DNA of 64,000 nucleotides, taken from contig KE561209.1 in the NCBI GenBank assembly GCA_000442015.1, positions 322,390-386,389 of the forward strand, in the 5' to 3' direction. This document shows, piece after piece, positions 1-8,477 of this stretch. This stretch comes from Rozella allomycis CSF55 (taxonomy: Eukaryota; Rozellomycota). How positions within the stretch are numbered: the first letter of the stretch is position 1; every line of letters starts with the position of its first letter. The notes under the pieces were generated by a model. The model searched no databases. It saw only the letters and a program-made list of their open reading frames with translations, and was not told the origin of the DNA. The position numbers and the translations under genes were made by a program.

Positions 1-2273
1 ATTCAATTCTTTAATTTTATTTTCTTTATTATTTTCTATAATTTCAATTTCATTTCTTAATTGTTCTTTTTCATTCAAATTTACATTTTCCATTTCATCA
101 AAACTATTCTTCAATGCTTCATATTTCATCTTTAATTCATTCAATTCTTTGTTAGTTTTATTCAAATTTAAATCTTTTTCTTTTAACTCTTTTTCCATTT
201 CAATCAATAATTTATTCTCTTCTTTTGAAATAAAACTAAAACTATTATTTGATATAAAACTATTAGAGGGATTATTTACAGACGTGGAACGAATATTACC
301 ATGAGGGTTATTCATAGAATACACTGAAGAACTAACCACACCATATGAACTATTAACTTTGCCAACATTGGCTGATTCAATTTTACAGTCAAAAGTTTCT
401 TCAAAACATTTAATCCACTCATCCTTCACACTAATCTCCACAAGATCAACCCTCCCACCTTTATCCTTTTCTCTATCCTTTGAAATCTTATCGCCATTCG
501 TCTGCATCTTCAAAACATTCTTAAACTCCACACAATCATCCAAACTCTCAACCCTCACACTCCCCACATCCTCCATCCAAATCAAATGCAGTTTCTCCCT
601 CCAATCCTTCTTCACATACACCAAACAATCACTAAACATTATCAATCTCCTCTGCTTCTTATACTTGCCCTTTATCCCATACACCAAATCATTCCTAATC
701 AACCTCCTTCCTTGCTTCTCCAATTCAATCTTTTCCGAAAATTGTTTCTGAATTTCCAAAATCTTTTCTTGATTCTCATTGCTTATAAAATACTCGAAAT
801 CTTTAATCAGTTTCAACTCAAATTGCTTTATTTCTGCATTTGCACTGAATTTATTGATTTCTTTAAATAACAATGGATACTTGCACAGCCTTTGGATTGG
901 CTTTAATAGGTAGCTGGACAGATTCAGCTGTTTCAAGTCTTTGCCAAGTGAATCTAGTAATGTTTTAAATGCTTTATTGGAATTTATTGTTTCTGTTAGC
1001 TCTTTCATCGCTTTCGCGTAATTGTCGCAATACTCTTTAAACGGTTTCATCGTCTCTTCAACCGGATAAAATATGACTGCGATATCTTCAATCAAATTAT
1101 TCTTCAATCTAATCTCCTCCATTCTACGCAACAAATTCTACAATTCAATCTAGACTCATCCATTACTTTATTATTAATAAAAACATCTTCCAAATTGCTA
1201 AAAATCAATCGAAACTTTTTCTCATTAATAATCCTCTTGCTAGGAATCATCACAATCTATCATTAAATGAAACACTCTTTACATTCACAATCAACTCCAA
1301 ATCACCAACAAATAAATCTTCAGTCTTTATCAGCTCCAAAATAACCATCTGCCTCTTTCTCTCCTCCTCCTCCAATCCAGCCATATTAAACGACAATTGG
1401 TCCAAATCTTTTCTACTCGATGTCACATCCGAATGTCGTCTGTTCAGCTTAAATGAATTCAAACTGTTATTGGAAAGGGACTCTGAGGGAATTGATTCCA
1501 GGTTGGTCAATTTTAATACATTCGCTGTTCTGCTCGGAAGCGACATGGCTCTCGTTCTATCGGTTTTATTCTTGGCTGTATCGTTAGTAGATAGATCATT
1601 CAAAGAATTATTGCAAAGATCATTCAAAGCAATCATATAATGATCATCAACATCATTTCCATCCGTATTCTCTGCTGCATTATTAACAGTATCATTAACT
1701 TCATTCGTTTCATTTTCAATTGCAGCATTAATTTGAGGATTCGCAAGAACAGTCGCATCTTTGGGAAACCACCCACTCTCATCTCCTCCAACAAGTCTGC
1801 CAAAATACCAGCCGCCAACAGGTGCCTTTTCCACAACAATCTCCTGACCAACAACCAAACTCAATTCATCCGTCTTCGTTTTTATATACTCGCTCACTGT
1901 ATAGAGCACAACTCCTGGCTCAACCTCATTCTCAATCTCAGGTTCGTCCACATTCTTAANCCTCATTTTCAATCTCAGGTTCTTTCACATTCTCAACAAT
2001 ATGATTAACCTCAATTTCAATCTCAGGTTCATTCACATTCTCCACAGCATGATTAACCTCATTTTCNTTAACCTCATTTTCAATAACAGGCTCTATTGGA
2101 CTAATTGGACTGAAAAATTCAGTATTTGGCGATACATTGTTACCGATATCGTCTAATGGTAATACCAACGCCTCCTCTGTTTCATTAGCCGGTGGATGTG
2201 CTTCAGTCTTCTGCTCCTTTTGTTGCCCCTTCTTTTTCTTTCGTTTCTTGCCTTTGAAATTTTCATTGGTTAT
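1..2273 (-). CDS. RhoGEF with SH3, DH and PH domains (3' end off the window)
   Basis: Guanine nucleotide exchange factor for a Rho-family GTPase, acting at membranes on the actin cytoskeleton. Read on the minus strand, an acidic N-terminus with repeated NEPEIENEV-like units is followed by an SH3 domain (about 1910-1760, GGWYFGRL, SGWFPKD). A DH domain (about 1390-840) starts with VILELIKTEDLFV and ends with the diagnostic YLLKPIQRLCKYPLL. A PH domain follows (about 790-390, RLIMFSDCLVYV), then a coiled coil running off the left edge. Introns of 26 nt (near 1247-1272) and 29 nt restore the DH frame. Single n bases at 1960 and 2067 lie in the repetitive acidic N-terminus, so its length is uncertain. 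The frame is open up to a stop just above 2273 with no obvious ATG, so the first exon is probably upstream. The family call is secure; the substrate GTPase is unknown. Confidence 0.85.
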
Positions 2274-2449
2274 CTATCGTATTGTTTTTGGAAAATTACA
2301 TGTCGGGTTTCCATTATTTATTATGACAACGTGCACAATCAATAACAGTCCTGGTCATAATCGCACAAATATTAGCTTGGTATGGTTTTGCCTTGAAAAA
2401 TGAAACCCAAATTTACATCACATTATTTGCATTTAGAGCTCCGCACATA

Positions 2450-2499
2450 GGCTCCGCAACAAACAAACAAACACAAATACTAGGGTTGACAAATGTTTG
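2450..2499. repeat. 50-bp repeat, copy 1 (putative hAT terminal region)
   Basis: Starts GGCTCCGCAACAAACAAAC and ends TAGGGTTGACAAATGTTTG. It is identical to 2722-2771. The first motif recurs as an inverted variant (GTGCGGAGCCCTA) at 5047, next to another contig joint. Confidence 0.75.
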
Positions 2500-2721
2500 T
2501 AGAACGAATACCTTTGTTATTTGTTTGTTTTGTGAGTTTGTCAAATAGTTTGCAAATACTTTCGATTTTTATTGGCGTGTTTTTCTCGCGTACTCCTTTG
2601 CATATAGATTATAGAATAAATGGTCGGTTAAGGGGACTCCAAGTGAAGACATGGAANTATTCTCTTATTGTCACTTGTGAGTTATCATAACATAATTCTA
2701 TCAATTGTAAGCACTCGGTAG

Positions 2722-2771
2722 GGCTCCGCAACAAACAAACAAACACAAATACTAGGGTTGACAAATGTTTG
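2722..2771. repeat. 50-bp repeat, copy 2
   Basis: Exact copy of 2450-2499. It ends directly at the n at 2772, so this repeat probably broke the assembly. Both copies face the same way. Confidence 0.75.
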
Positions 2772-2894
2772 NCAACAACACCGCAGTTTGAAATGTTTTT
2801 AAACGACATGGATTATATATCTATAAATAGCTTTCATCTTAAATATGGCATCTCCAAAATTTCCCAAAATAACTTTTGACGCACTCAGCCACCC

Positions 2895-3353
2895 ATGATT
2901 TTTTTGGTAGTAGCACTACTTGTAACGTCATTTTGTTCGGCCTTGTCAATAAGCCAATACAAGAATTTGGAAAGCGAAGTGCATTCGACTGACTTCGTGG
3001 CCTATCAAAGCGCTTACAAGTTGACCACTCCAGTGACAATTATTGACGCTCTAGGTGTGCCACGAAATATTGAAAAACTCGAGTTTAAACAGCTAGGTGA
3101 AAACGTGTTTTATGTTATTGTGGAAGACGAAGTGAAAGAATTATTTGTACAAGCGGAAAAGCCTTTTATGGAAATCATGGTCCAGGAAGACGATGATCAT
3201 GTTTTTATTAAACCTGACGGGAAATTGAAGCATCTTTGCGAGAATAGTGCTTATTCAGCTAAACTAGGAGATGAATCATGGATGCCCATTTCTTTGTGTG
3301 GCGAGAAAATAAAAAGAAGTGATCTTGAGTCATTGTCAAATGGAAAGTCTAAN
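2895..3353 (+). CDS. Small secreted protein, 3' end lost at a contig joint
   Basis: The ATG at 2895 opens a 153-codon frame with a clear signal peptide (MIFLVVALLVTSFCSALS) followed by an acidic, lysine-containing mature region with two cysteines. I do not recognise a family. The frame is cut at the n at 3354. The sequence after the n belongs to a different contig and repeats material found near 2600, so the true C-terminus is missing. A secreted protein of unknown family in a repeat-rich, transposon-littered stretch of a presumed parasite is a reasonable effector candidate, but nothing in the sequence shows a host target. Confidence 0.6.
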
Positions 3354-3469
3354 CAGCTCTTTCTCCCGTATTATGATTGGTTCATTTCACGTACTCCTAT
3401 GTATATAGAATAAATGGTCGGCGTTAAGGGGAAACTCCAAGTGAAGACATGGNTCTGCCCGAAAATGAA

Positions 3470-3592
3470 TGATTCTGTGTTCACGCAAGAATCTTTTGCT
3501 GAACAGATCGTCAAATTTATAGTGAAACAGGACCAGTCGTTTGCCGTGACTGAATTAAAGGCGTTCAGAGAGCTAGTCCATCTTGACTTTTG
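3470..3592 (+). pseudogene. hAT transposase fragment, copy A
   Basis: The frame reads FAEQIVKFIVKQDQSFAV followed by ELKAFRELV. This resembles the core of BED-finger hAT transposases (pattern FvxxDxQPFxxVExxxFRxLv). It stops abruptly and has no catalytic residues. A diverged second copy lies at 4006-4109. Degenerate and non-autonomous. Confidence 0.6.
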
Positions 3593-3599
3593 ATTACTG

Positions 3600-3757
3600 T
3601 CTACTGTGACCGTTATGGCATGCATTATTGGCTTTAATATTGGCTTGAAACTTAATAATAGAACACAAAACACTTAAGCGAATCTTGCATTTGGCCTTGG
3701 CGTCATTCTCTTCCAGCGTGAATATCTTCCAGACGTCTGTTACTTGTTTGCAATGGG
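3600..3757 (-). pseudogene. BED zinc finger of a hAT transposase, inverted broken copy
   Basis: The minus strand encodes VTDVWKIFTLEEN followed by AKCKIR. This is the start of a BED finger in which the second zinc cysteine is replaced (CKIR instead of CKIC), after which similarity ends. It is the reverse complement of 3764-3845 across the n at 3762, forming an inverted pair. Nonfunctional as a zinc finger. Confidence 0.6.
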
Positions 3758-3763
3758 TAGANC

Positions 3764-3994
3764 ATGGCAAACATGAAACAAGCATCAGACGTCTGGAGGA
3801 TATTCACGCTGGAAGAGAATGTTACCAAGGCCAAATGCAAGATCTGCGTTAAGCTGCTTAAGCATAATCCAAAGACGACATCGAATCTCCTTACGTACGC
3901 AAGGGGACACAATATACATTGCGAAAGAGCGCAAGCTGGAAAGACGACGCTGTGTCTGACATTCGCGCGAAAAAATGCGCAGAATAAGTTCTGA
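3764..3994 (+). CDS. BED-type zinc finger, N-terminal fragment of a hAT transposase
   Basis: An ATG at 3764 opens a 76-codon frame. It contains SDVWRIFTLEEN, KAKCKICVKLL, TTSNLL and a terminal H...H pair, the layout of a BED zinc finger (W-F, CxxC, TSNL, HxxxH). BED fingers bind transposon ends or promoters. Here the frame ends soon after the finger and the transposase body appears only as separate fragments (3470-3592, 4006-4109), so this is most likely a relic rather than a host gene. The n at 3762 sits just before the ATG, so the upstream context is not reliable. Confidence 0.6.
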   Translation: MANMKQASDVWRIFTLEENVTKAKCKICVKLLKHNPKTTSNLLTYARGHNIHCERAQAGKTTLCLTFARKNAQNKF

Positions 3995-4005
3995 CCTTCT
4001 TTGTG

Positions 4006-4109
4006 CACGCAAGAGTCTTTTGCTGAGCAGATAGTCGAATTTTTGGTTAGTCGTTTGACATGATTGAATCCAAGGAGTTCAGAGAGCTAGTCCATCTTGA
4101 CATTTGATC
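4006..4109 (+). pseudogene. hAT transposase fragment, copy B
   Basis: Diverged direct repeat of 3475-3592, sharing GCTGA[AG]CAGAT, GTTCAGAGAGCTAGTCCATC and the downstream GTTATGGCATGCAT. The reading frame is shifted and deleted relative to copy A. Marks repeated insertion or local duplication of a dead hAT element. Confidence 0.55.
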
Positions 4110-4240
4110 ACTGACTTTTGTTGCTCGTTATGCCCAGAGATAGTTATGGCATGCATGTGTCTAAAATTGTAGCTTTAAAATTCAAAATTAGTAAACAAGG
4201 TATTTGCAAACTATTGCAAACTATTTGGTTTGTATTTTGG

Positions 4241-4300
4241 GCAACTATTTGTTTGTTTTGTGTTCTATGTTTGATAGAACAAAACACAAATAGTTTGTTT
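4241..4300. repeat. Imperfect palindrome near the end of the hAT relic
   Basis: ACTATTTGT...GTGTTCTAT is followed after five bases by ATAGAACAAAACAC...AATAGT, giving a long near-perfect hairpin. Together with TTTGTTTG motifs it resembles the subterminal and terminal inverted repeats expected for a hAT element. Confidence 0.5.
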
Positions 4301-4451
4301 GTGTGCATCAGTTACGTTTAGATACTGGAGACTTAAAAAAACGTTTCTATGTTAACTATTAACTATATGAAATAAGGTTTTTCAGGTTAGTTAAAAAGTT
4401 GTTTTTAAAAAGTTGGGAAATGAGGTTTTGTAGGTTTGTATTTTAAGAAAA

Positions 4452-5045
4452 ATGAATGTTCCACATGAGATTTGGCTCGTCGTTTTGTCACGCTTGGATC
4501 TAGATGATGTGAAAAGGGTTTCTAAAACATCACGCTGGTTTCGTTCACTTTGTTTCGAATTTGCAGTTTATCAAAATGCTGAAATGAGTATCTCGTGGAA
4601 TAGCCCATATGTAATTCAACATATTGTCAAAACGAGATGTGGTAAACTACTGACCGAACGTTTGTGCATGGATATCCTTGAGAATAGCGAATACAGCGAC
4701 AGATACGTGTGCTTTTTAAAGTTTCTAAAACAGGAAATCGATCTTTCTCAAAATGATGCCAATTATGCATTCCAATTCGCATGTCAGTATGATGTTATGC
4801 ACGTTATCTCTAATTGGGATAGTATTGGGAATGACATTCAACCTGATCCTTCAGCAGACGATAACTATNATTCTCTAATTGGGATAGTATTGGGAATGGC
4901 ATTCAACCTGATCCTTCAGCAGACAATAACTATGCGATAAGATTAGCTTCCAAAAATGGGCACACTGAGATTGTTAAGCAGCTTTTAACAAACCCAACTG
5001 TAGATCCAAGTGCAGAGAACAATTATGCTATTTGTCGGGCTTCCA
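4452..5045 (+). CDS. F-box plus ankyrin-repeat protein, split by contig joints
   Basis: The ATG at 4452 starts an F-box-like motif (MNVPHEIWLVVLSRL, DDVKRVSKTSRWFRSL). F-boxes normally bind SKP1 in an SCF ubiquitin ligase. A middle region follows, then ankyrin-type units (ASKNGHTEIVKQLL, NPTVDPSAENNYAI). The n at 4869 separates two nearly identical 61-bp stretches (2 mismatches). Collapsing them keeps one continuous frame, so the break is probably an assembly artefact. The frame is cut again at the n at 5046. The sequence resuming at 6780 (KNNYAIFW...) looks like the continuation of such an ankyrin array, although another contig is placed between. This is probably one member of a lineage-specific F-box/ankyrin family. 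Confidence 0.65.
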
Positions 5046-5125
5046 NGTGCGGAGCCCTAGCACTCGGGGATTAAAGAATAAAGAAATATTGTTTGAAATG
5101 ATTAAAATTTATTTCAAGAGAGTAA

Positions 5126-6517
5126 CTATTTAAAAAATATAACTTTGATGGCAAGAAAAAGGACTGCAAGCAATTGTATCGGATGAAAAATCTCAAACAA
5201 CATGCCGAAAATACGCCTAACGTTTTCTCGTATTTCTTTTTCTTTAGTGGACGTGTCTTCGATAATAGACTCGCCCAACTTTTTAGTATCCACAGAGTTC
5301 ATTCTTCCACGATCCTTGCCCATCATTTGCGAATTTGAATTCTTCTTCACACCCACACTATCATTTGGGCGTTTTTCCATCTTTTGCGTATTTTTCTCTG
5401 TAGGTACCTTTTCCTTATTCACTTCCTTTTTCGTATTCGTAGTAACAATTGAGCGTTTTTGCGCATTCGCAGTAACAGTTGGGCGTTTCTCCATCATCTT
5501 CACATCCACAGTAACAGTTGGGTGTTTCTCAACCTTTTTCGGATTGGCAGTAACAGTTGGGCGTTTCTCATCCTTTTTCGCATTAGCAGTAACAGTTGGG
5601 CGTTTCTCATCCTTTTTCGCATTGGCAGTAACAGTTGGGCGTTTCTCAACCTTTTTAGCATTGGCAGTAACAGTTGGGCGTTTCTCATCCTCTTTCGCAT
5701 TGGCAGTAACAGTTGGGTGTTTCTCAACCTTTTTCGGATTGGCAGTAACAGTTGGGCGTTTCTCATCCTTTTTCGCATTAGCAGTAACAGTTGGGCGTTT
5801 CTCATCCTTTTTCGCATTGGCAGTAACAGTTGGGCGTTTCTCATCCTTTTTCGCATTGGCAGTAACAGTTGGGCGTTTCTCATCCTTTTTAGCATTGGCA
5901 GTAACAACAGGAGGCTTATTCGCTTTCACGCTGAATTTCTTTATTTCAGTTGGTTCTGTTTTTTCTGTTTTCACCATTTTGTAATCATCGTAAATCTTCA
6001 ACTGTTTTATTGGTTCGTGGTTAGCCTGTTGCTGCACAAAGTTAACACTGTTATGGTAAAAAATGTTAGGAATCAAAAAGTACATTACACCACACAAGAA
6101 AACAATTGACAATCCCATTTTTTTCATACCTTCAAATTTCTTATATTCAACCGCGTATAAAACAAGATCTAACGGTTTGCCATCTTCACTAACCGCGCTA
6201 AACGATAGATGACCGCCCTCATCTAACTTCGCTATAAGCATATACGAATCCCTTGGCTCGTAAGGTGGGAATGTTACGGTTAGCTCAGTTATTAAAATTC
6301 TAGAATCTTTATCACGCCGATATATTTCATGTTTATATTCTTTTTTTGAATGATCACTTGTCATCATTTTAGTGTTTTCCACTGGTAAAAGTGTACCTTT
6401 TGAAAATAAGGTTTCAAAACCATCAGCTAACTTAATTTCAAAGTCATTCAAAAGTTTTGTTTGAGAAGTATTACGTATGGCACATACCAATAAAAGTAGC
6501 AAAGGAAAGAGATTCAT
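5126..6517 (-). CDS. Membrane protein with 13-residue tandem repeats
   Basis: A 463-codon frame from the ATG at 6517. It shows a signal peptide (MNLFPLLLLLVCAI), a beta-rich luminal or extracellular region of about 110 residues (FPPYEPRDSYML), a transmembrane segment (GLSIVFLCGVMYFLIPNIF), then a strongly basic region. That region holds eleven full copies and one partial copy of a 13-residue unit TVTANAKKDEKRP (about 5500-5910), followed by a diverged Lys-rich stretch and a second hydrophobic C-terminal segment (PIQLLAVLFLAIKVIFF). A higher-order pattern is visible: the PKKVEKHP variant recurs after blocks of AKKDEKRP. I do not recognise the family. Topology suggests a short luminal domain and a charged cytosolic tail between two membrane anchors. 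The repeat DNA (39-bp period) is stop-free in several frames, so antisense open frames here are shadows. Confidence 0.7.
   Translation of the reverse strand: MNLFPLLLLLVCAIRNTSQTKLLNDFEIKLADGFETLFSKGTLLPVENTKMMTSDHSKKEYKHEIYRRDKDSRILITELTVTFPPYEPRDSYMLIAKLDEGGHLSFSAVSEDGKPLDLVLYAVEYKKFEGMKKMGLSIVFLCGVMYFLIPNIFYHNSVNFVQQQANHEPIKQLKIYDDYKMVKTEKTEPTEIKKFSVKANKPPVVTANAKKDEKRPTVTANAKKDEKRPTVTANAKKDEKRPTVTANAKKDEKRPTVTANPKKVEKHPTVTANAKEDEKRPTVTANAKKVEKRPTVTANAKKDEKRPTVTANAKKDEKRPTVTANPKKVEKHPTVTVDVKMMEKRPTVTANAQKRSIVTTNTKKEVNKEKVPTEKNTQKMEKRPNDSVGVKKNSNSQMMGKDRGRMNSVDTKKLGESIIEDTSTKEKEIRENVRRIFGMLFEIFHPIQLLAVLFLAIKVIFFK
5500..5910. repeat. 39-bp tandem repeat within the membrane-protein gene
   Basis: About eleven units with the plus-strand core GTAACAGTTGGGCGTTTCTC. 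The period is 39 bp (13 codons) with few substitutions. Several units are identical, implying recent expansion or homogenisation. Confidence 0.9.
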
Positions 6518-6778
6518 TTTGTCACCAGGGTTTTACGTGGCGCCACTGTCAACAAAGAAATTCCAAGAGAAGAATGGAGTAACTTAATTACAAAAGCCAA
6601 TCGTTAACATAGATTTTGAAGGAGATTACTCATTTTAATTATTTAGTCTGCTATTTTTATAAAATATGCAATTCATTATTTACAGGCTGTTTACTTGTTT
6701 CTTCTTGACACGTAAGATTTCATGAAACTTTTTTTAATAAGTTAAAGAATTTATTTATAATAATCTTTCAAATCAGCC
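6518..6778. other. Short intergenic segment ending at a contig joint
   Basis: No gene seen. It includes ACTTGTTTCTTCTTGACAC...AAGATTTCATGAA at about 6691-6726, which recurs almost exactly at about 43764-43799, also near a contig end. The n at 6779 closes this contig. Confidence 0.5.
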
Positions 6779-6779
6779 N

Positions 6780-7814
6780 AAGAACAATTATGCTATTTTT
6801 TGGTCTTGCTATTTTGGCCATTCAGAAGTTGTTAAACTATTGCTTGCCGATTCAAGGGTAGATCCCACTATAAGGAACAATATTGTTATTTGGTGTGCTT
6901 CCCATTCTGGTAATGCTGAAAATGTTAAACTATTGCTTGCCGATTCAAGGTTAGATCCAAGTGCAACTAACAATTGTGCTATATGGGAAGCTTCCGTGAA
7001 TGGTCGTGCAGATATTGTGAAACTTTTGCTTGCCGACTCTAGAGTAGATCCAAGTGCAAAAGACAATGATGCTCTTCAGGGGGCATCGAAGAATGGTCAC
7101 GTGGAAGTTGTTAAACTGTTGCTTGCCGACTCTAGAGTATATCCAAGTGCAAATTTCAATACTTTTATTCAGCAGGCTTCGGAGAATGGCCATTCAGAAG
7201 TTGTTAAACTATTTCTTGCCGATTCAAGGGTAGATCCAAGTGCAAATGACAATTGTAATATTCGGGTCGCTTCCGAGAATGGTCATGCAGATGTTGTTAA
7301 ACTATTGCTTGCCGACTCTAGAGTAGATCCAAGTGCAAATGACAATGATGCTATTCGGGTCGCTTCCTTGAATGGCCGTTCAGAAGTTGTTAAACTATTG
7401 CTTGCAGATTCAAGGGTAGACCCAAGTGCAGATGACAATGATGCTATTCGGGTCGCTTCCGTGAATGGCAATTCAGAAGTTGTTAAACTATTGCTTGAAG
7501 ATTCAAGGGTAGATCCAAGTGCAAATTACAATGTTGCTATTCGGCGCGCTTCCGAGAATGGTCACTCAGATGTTGTGAAAGTATTGCTTGCAGATTCTAG
7601 AGTAGATCCAAGTGTGGATGATATTCGGCTTGCTTACGACAATGGTCATGCAGATGTTGTGAAGCTATTGATTGCAGATTCTAGAATAGATCCATGTGCA
7701 CATGACTATTTGGCTATTAGGCTGGCTTTTAAGTATCATCAGGTAGAAGTTGTTAAATTATTGCTTGCCGATTCTAGGGTAATGCGTTCACTACATAACA
7801 GTGACGATTACTGA
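6780..7814 (+). CDS. Ankyrin-repeat array protein (5' end missing)
   Basis: The frame is open from the base after the n at 6779 to TGA at 7814. It encodes about eleven ankyrin units of 32-33 residues with the consensus ASENGHSEVVKLLLADSRV and DPSANDN. Ankyrin arrays bind proteins; the partner is unknown. Unit-to-unit identity is very high in the centre, which fits recent tandem expansion. No start codon is credible inside the array, so the N-terminus lies on a missing segment. The F-box/ankyrin fragment at 4452-5045 ends with the same type of unit and could be the upstream part, in which case the contig between them is misplaced. The last unit ends atypically (VMRSLHNSDDY), and decayed ankyrin DNA follows, so the present stop probably truncates a longer array. 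Confidence 0.75.
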   Translation, partial: KNNYAIFWSCYFGHSEVVKLLLADSRVDPTIRNNIVIWCASHSGNAENVKLLLADSRLDPSATNNCAIWEASVNGRADIVKLLLADSRVDPSAKDNDALQGASKNGHVEVVKLLLADSRVYPSANFNTFIQQASENGHSEVVKLFLADSRVDPSANDNCNIRVASENGHADVVKLLLADSRVDPSANDNDAIRVASLNGRSEVVKLLLADSRVDPSADDNDAIRVASVNGNSEVVKLLLEDSRVDPSANYNVAIRRASENGHSDVVKVLLADSRVDPSVDDIRLAYDNGHADVVKLLIADSRIDPCAHDYLAIRLAFKYHQVEVVKLLLADSRVMRSLHNSDDY

Positions 7815-8160
7815 TTTTTTTATTGTTACAGATGAATAAAATTATGATATACACCCGATGATGTTTACCTTACTAAAATTGTATGCGAGCCGTTCCATCA
7901 TACTGAGACATTCACCTCAATACTAATGTGTGATCCTATTTGATTGCGATCCCAGTTCTTGTGATAATGATGCTGTTCGATTTGCATCTACGTTTAGTCT
8001 TTGTAGATATTGTGAAATTATTGCTTGCTTCCAGGGTAGGTCCATAAATTAGCTATTCGGGCATCCCAGTATGCTAATGGCCGAGATGTTTTGAGACATT
8101 GCTTGCACATTCGAGAGCAATGTGTTTAGTGCTAAAGAGCTTCCAAAGAGTGTTTAATAC
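7815..8160 (+). pseudogene. Decayed ankyrin repeats downstream of the stop
   Basis: Pieces of the same unit are visible in changing frames: GATAATGATGCTGTTCGATT, GATATTGTGAAATTATTGCT, and AATGGCCGAGATG...TTGCTTGCACATTCGAGAG. Frameshifts and stops separate them. It is the dead 3' continuation of the array at 6780-7814. Confidence 0.65.
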
Positions 8161-8477
8161 TTAAGAAATCTATTGTCATACCTGACCTAGTAGGGTTCAT
8201 GAAAATGGCGAGGATATCGGTATACTATGGAAAATATGAAGATAGTGATAAAACAAGTAGTCACAAATGCAATTGGATCATTTATCCACTGAGAATTCTA
8301 AAATAGTCTAGACACAGATCAACGATTATTAGCTCTCATTTTGTTAACAAGCATCTCTCGTATTCACAAAACATGGACTCATCCGAAATTAGAATCTTTA
8401 GTTAACTAAAACTCCCTGTCCAATTAACGAGGACAGCGATCATTAAGAAATTACAAAGATATTTCTAAATTGCCTAA
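8161..8477. other. Intergenic region upstream of the solenoid gene
   Basis: About 300 bp with no coding frame, repeat or RNA gene that I can recognise. It presumably contains the promoter of the gene at 8478. Confidence 0.4.

Larger units (their letters stand above)
2274..2894. other. Repeat-rich stretch without a convincing gene
   Basis: No coding frame here looks like a real gene. It holds two exact copies of a 50-bp repeat and ends of contigs joined at n bases 2657 and 2772. Text around 2497-2570 (CTAGGGTTGACAAATG and further CAAATA/TTTGTTTG motifs) looks like the terminal region of a hAT-type transposon, consistent with the transposase relics just downstream. Confidence 0.5.

Noticed and set aside
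359-870. Plus-strand open frames in the first kilobase
   Set aside because: They are antisense to the PH and DH coding sequence of the RhoGEF and have no features of their own.
5500-5910. Regular direct repeats that could be mistaken for a CRISPR array
   Set aside because: The 39-bp units follow one another without unique spacers, keep one minus-strand reading frame and encode a 13-residue protein repeat in a eukaryotic gene.
5202-6109. Two long plus-strand open frames across the repeat protein
   Set aside because: They exist because the 39-bp unit is stop-free in several frames. They lack a start context, signal or family, while the minus frame has a signal peptide and membrane segments.
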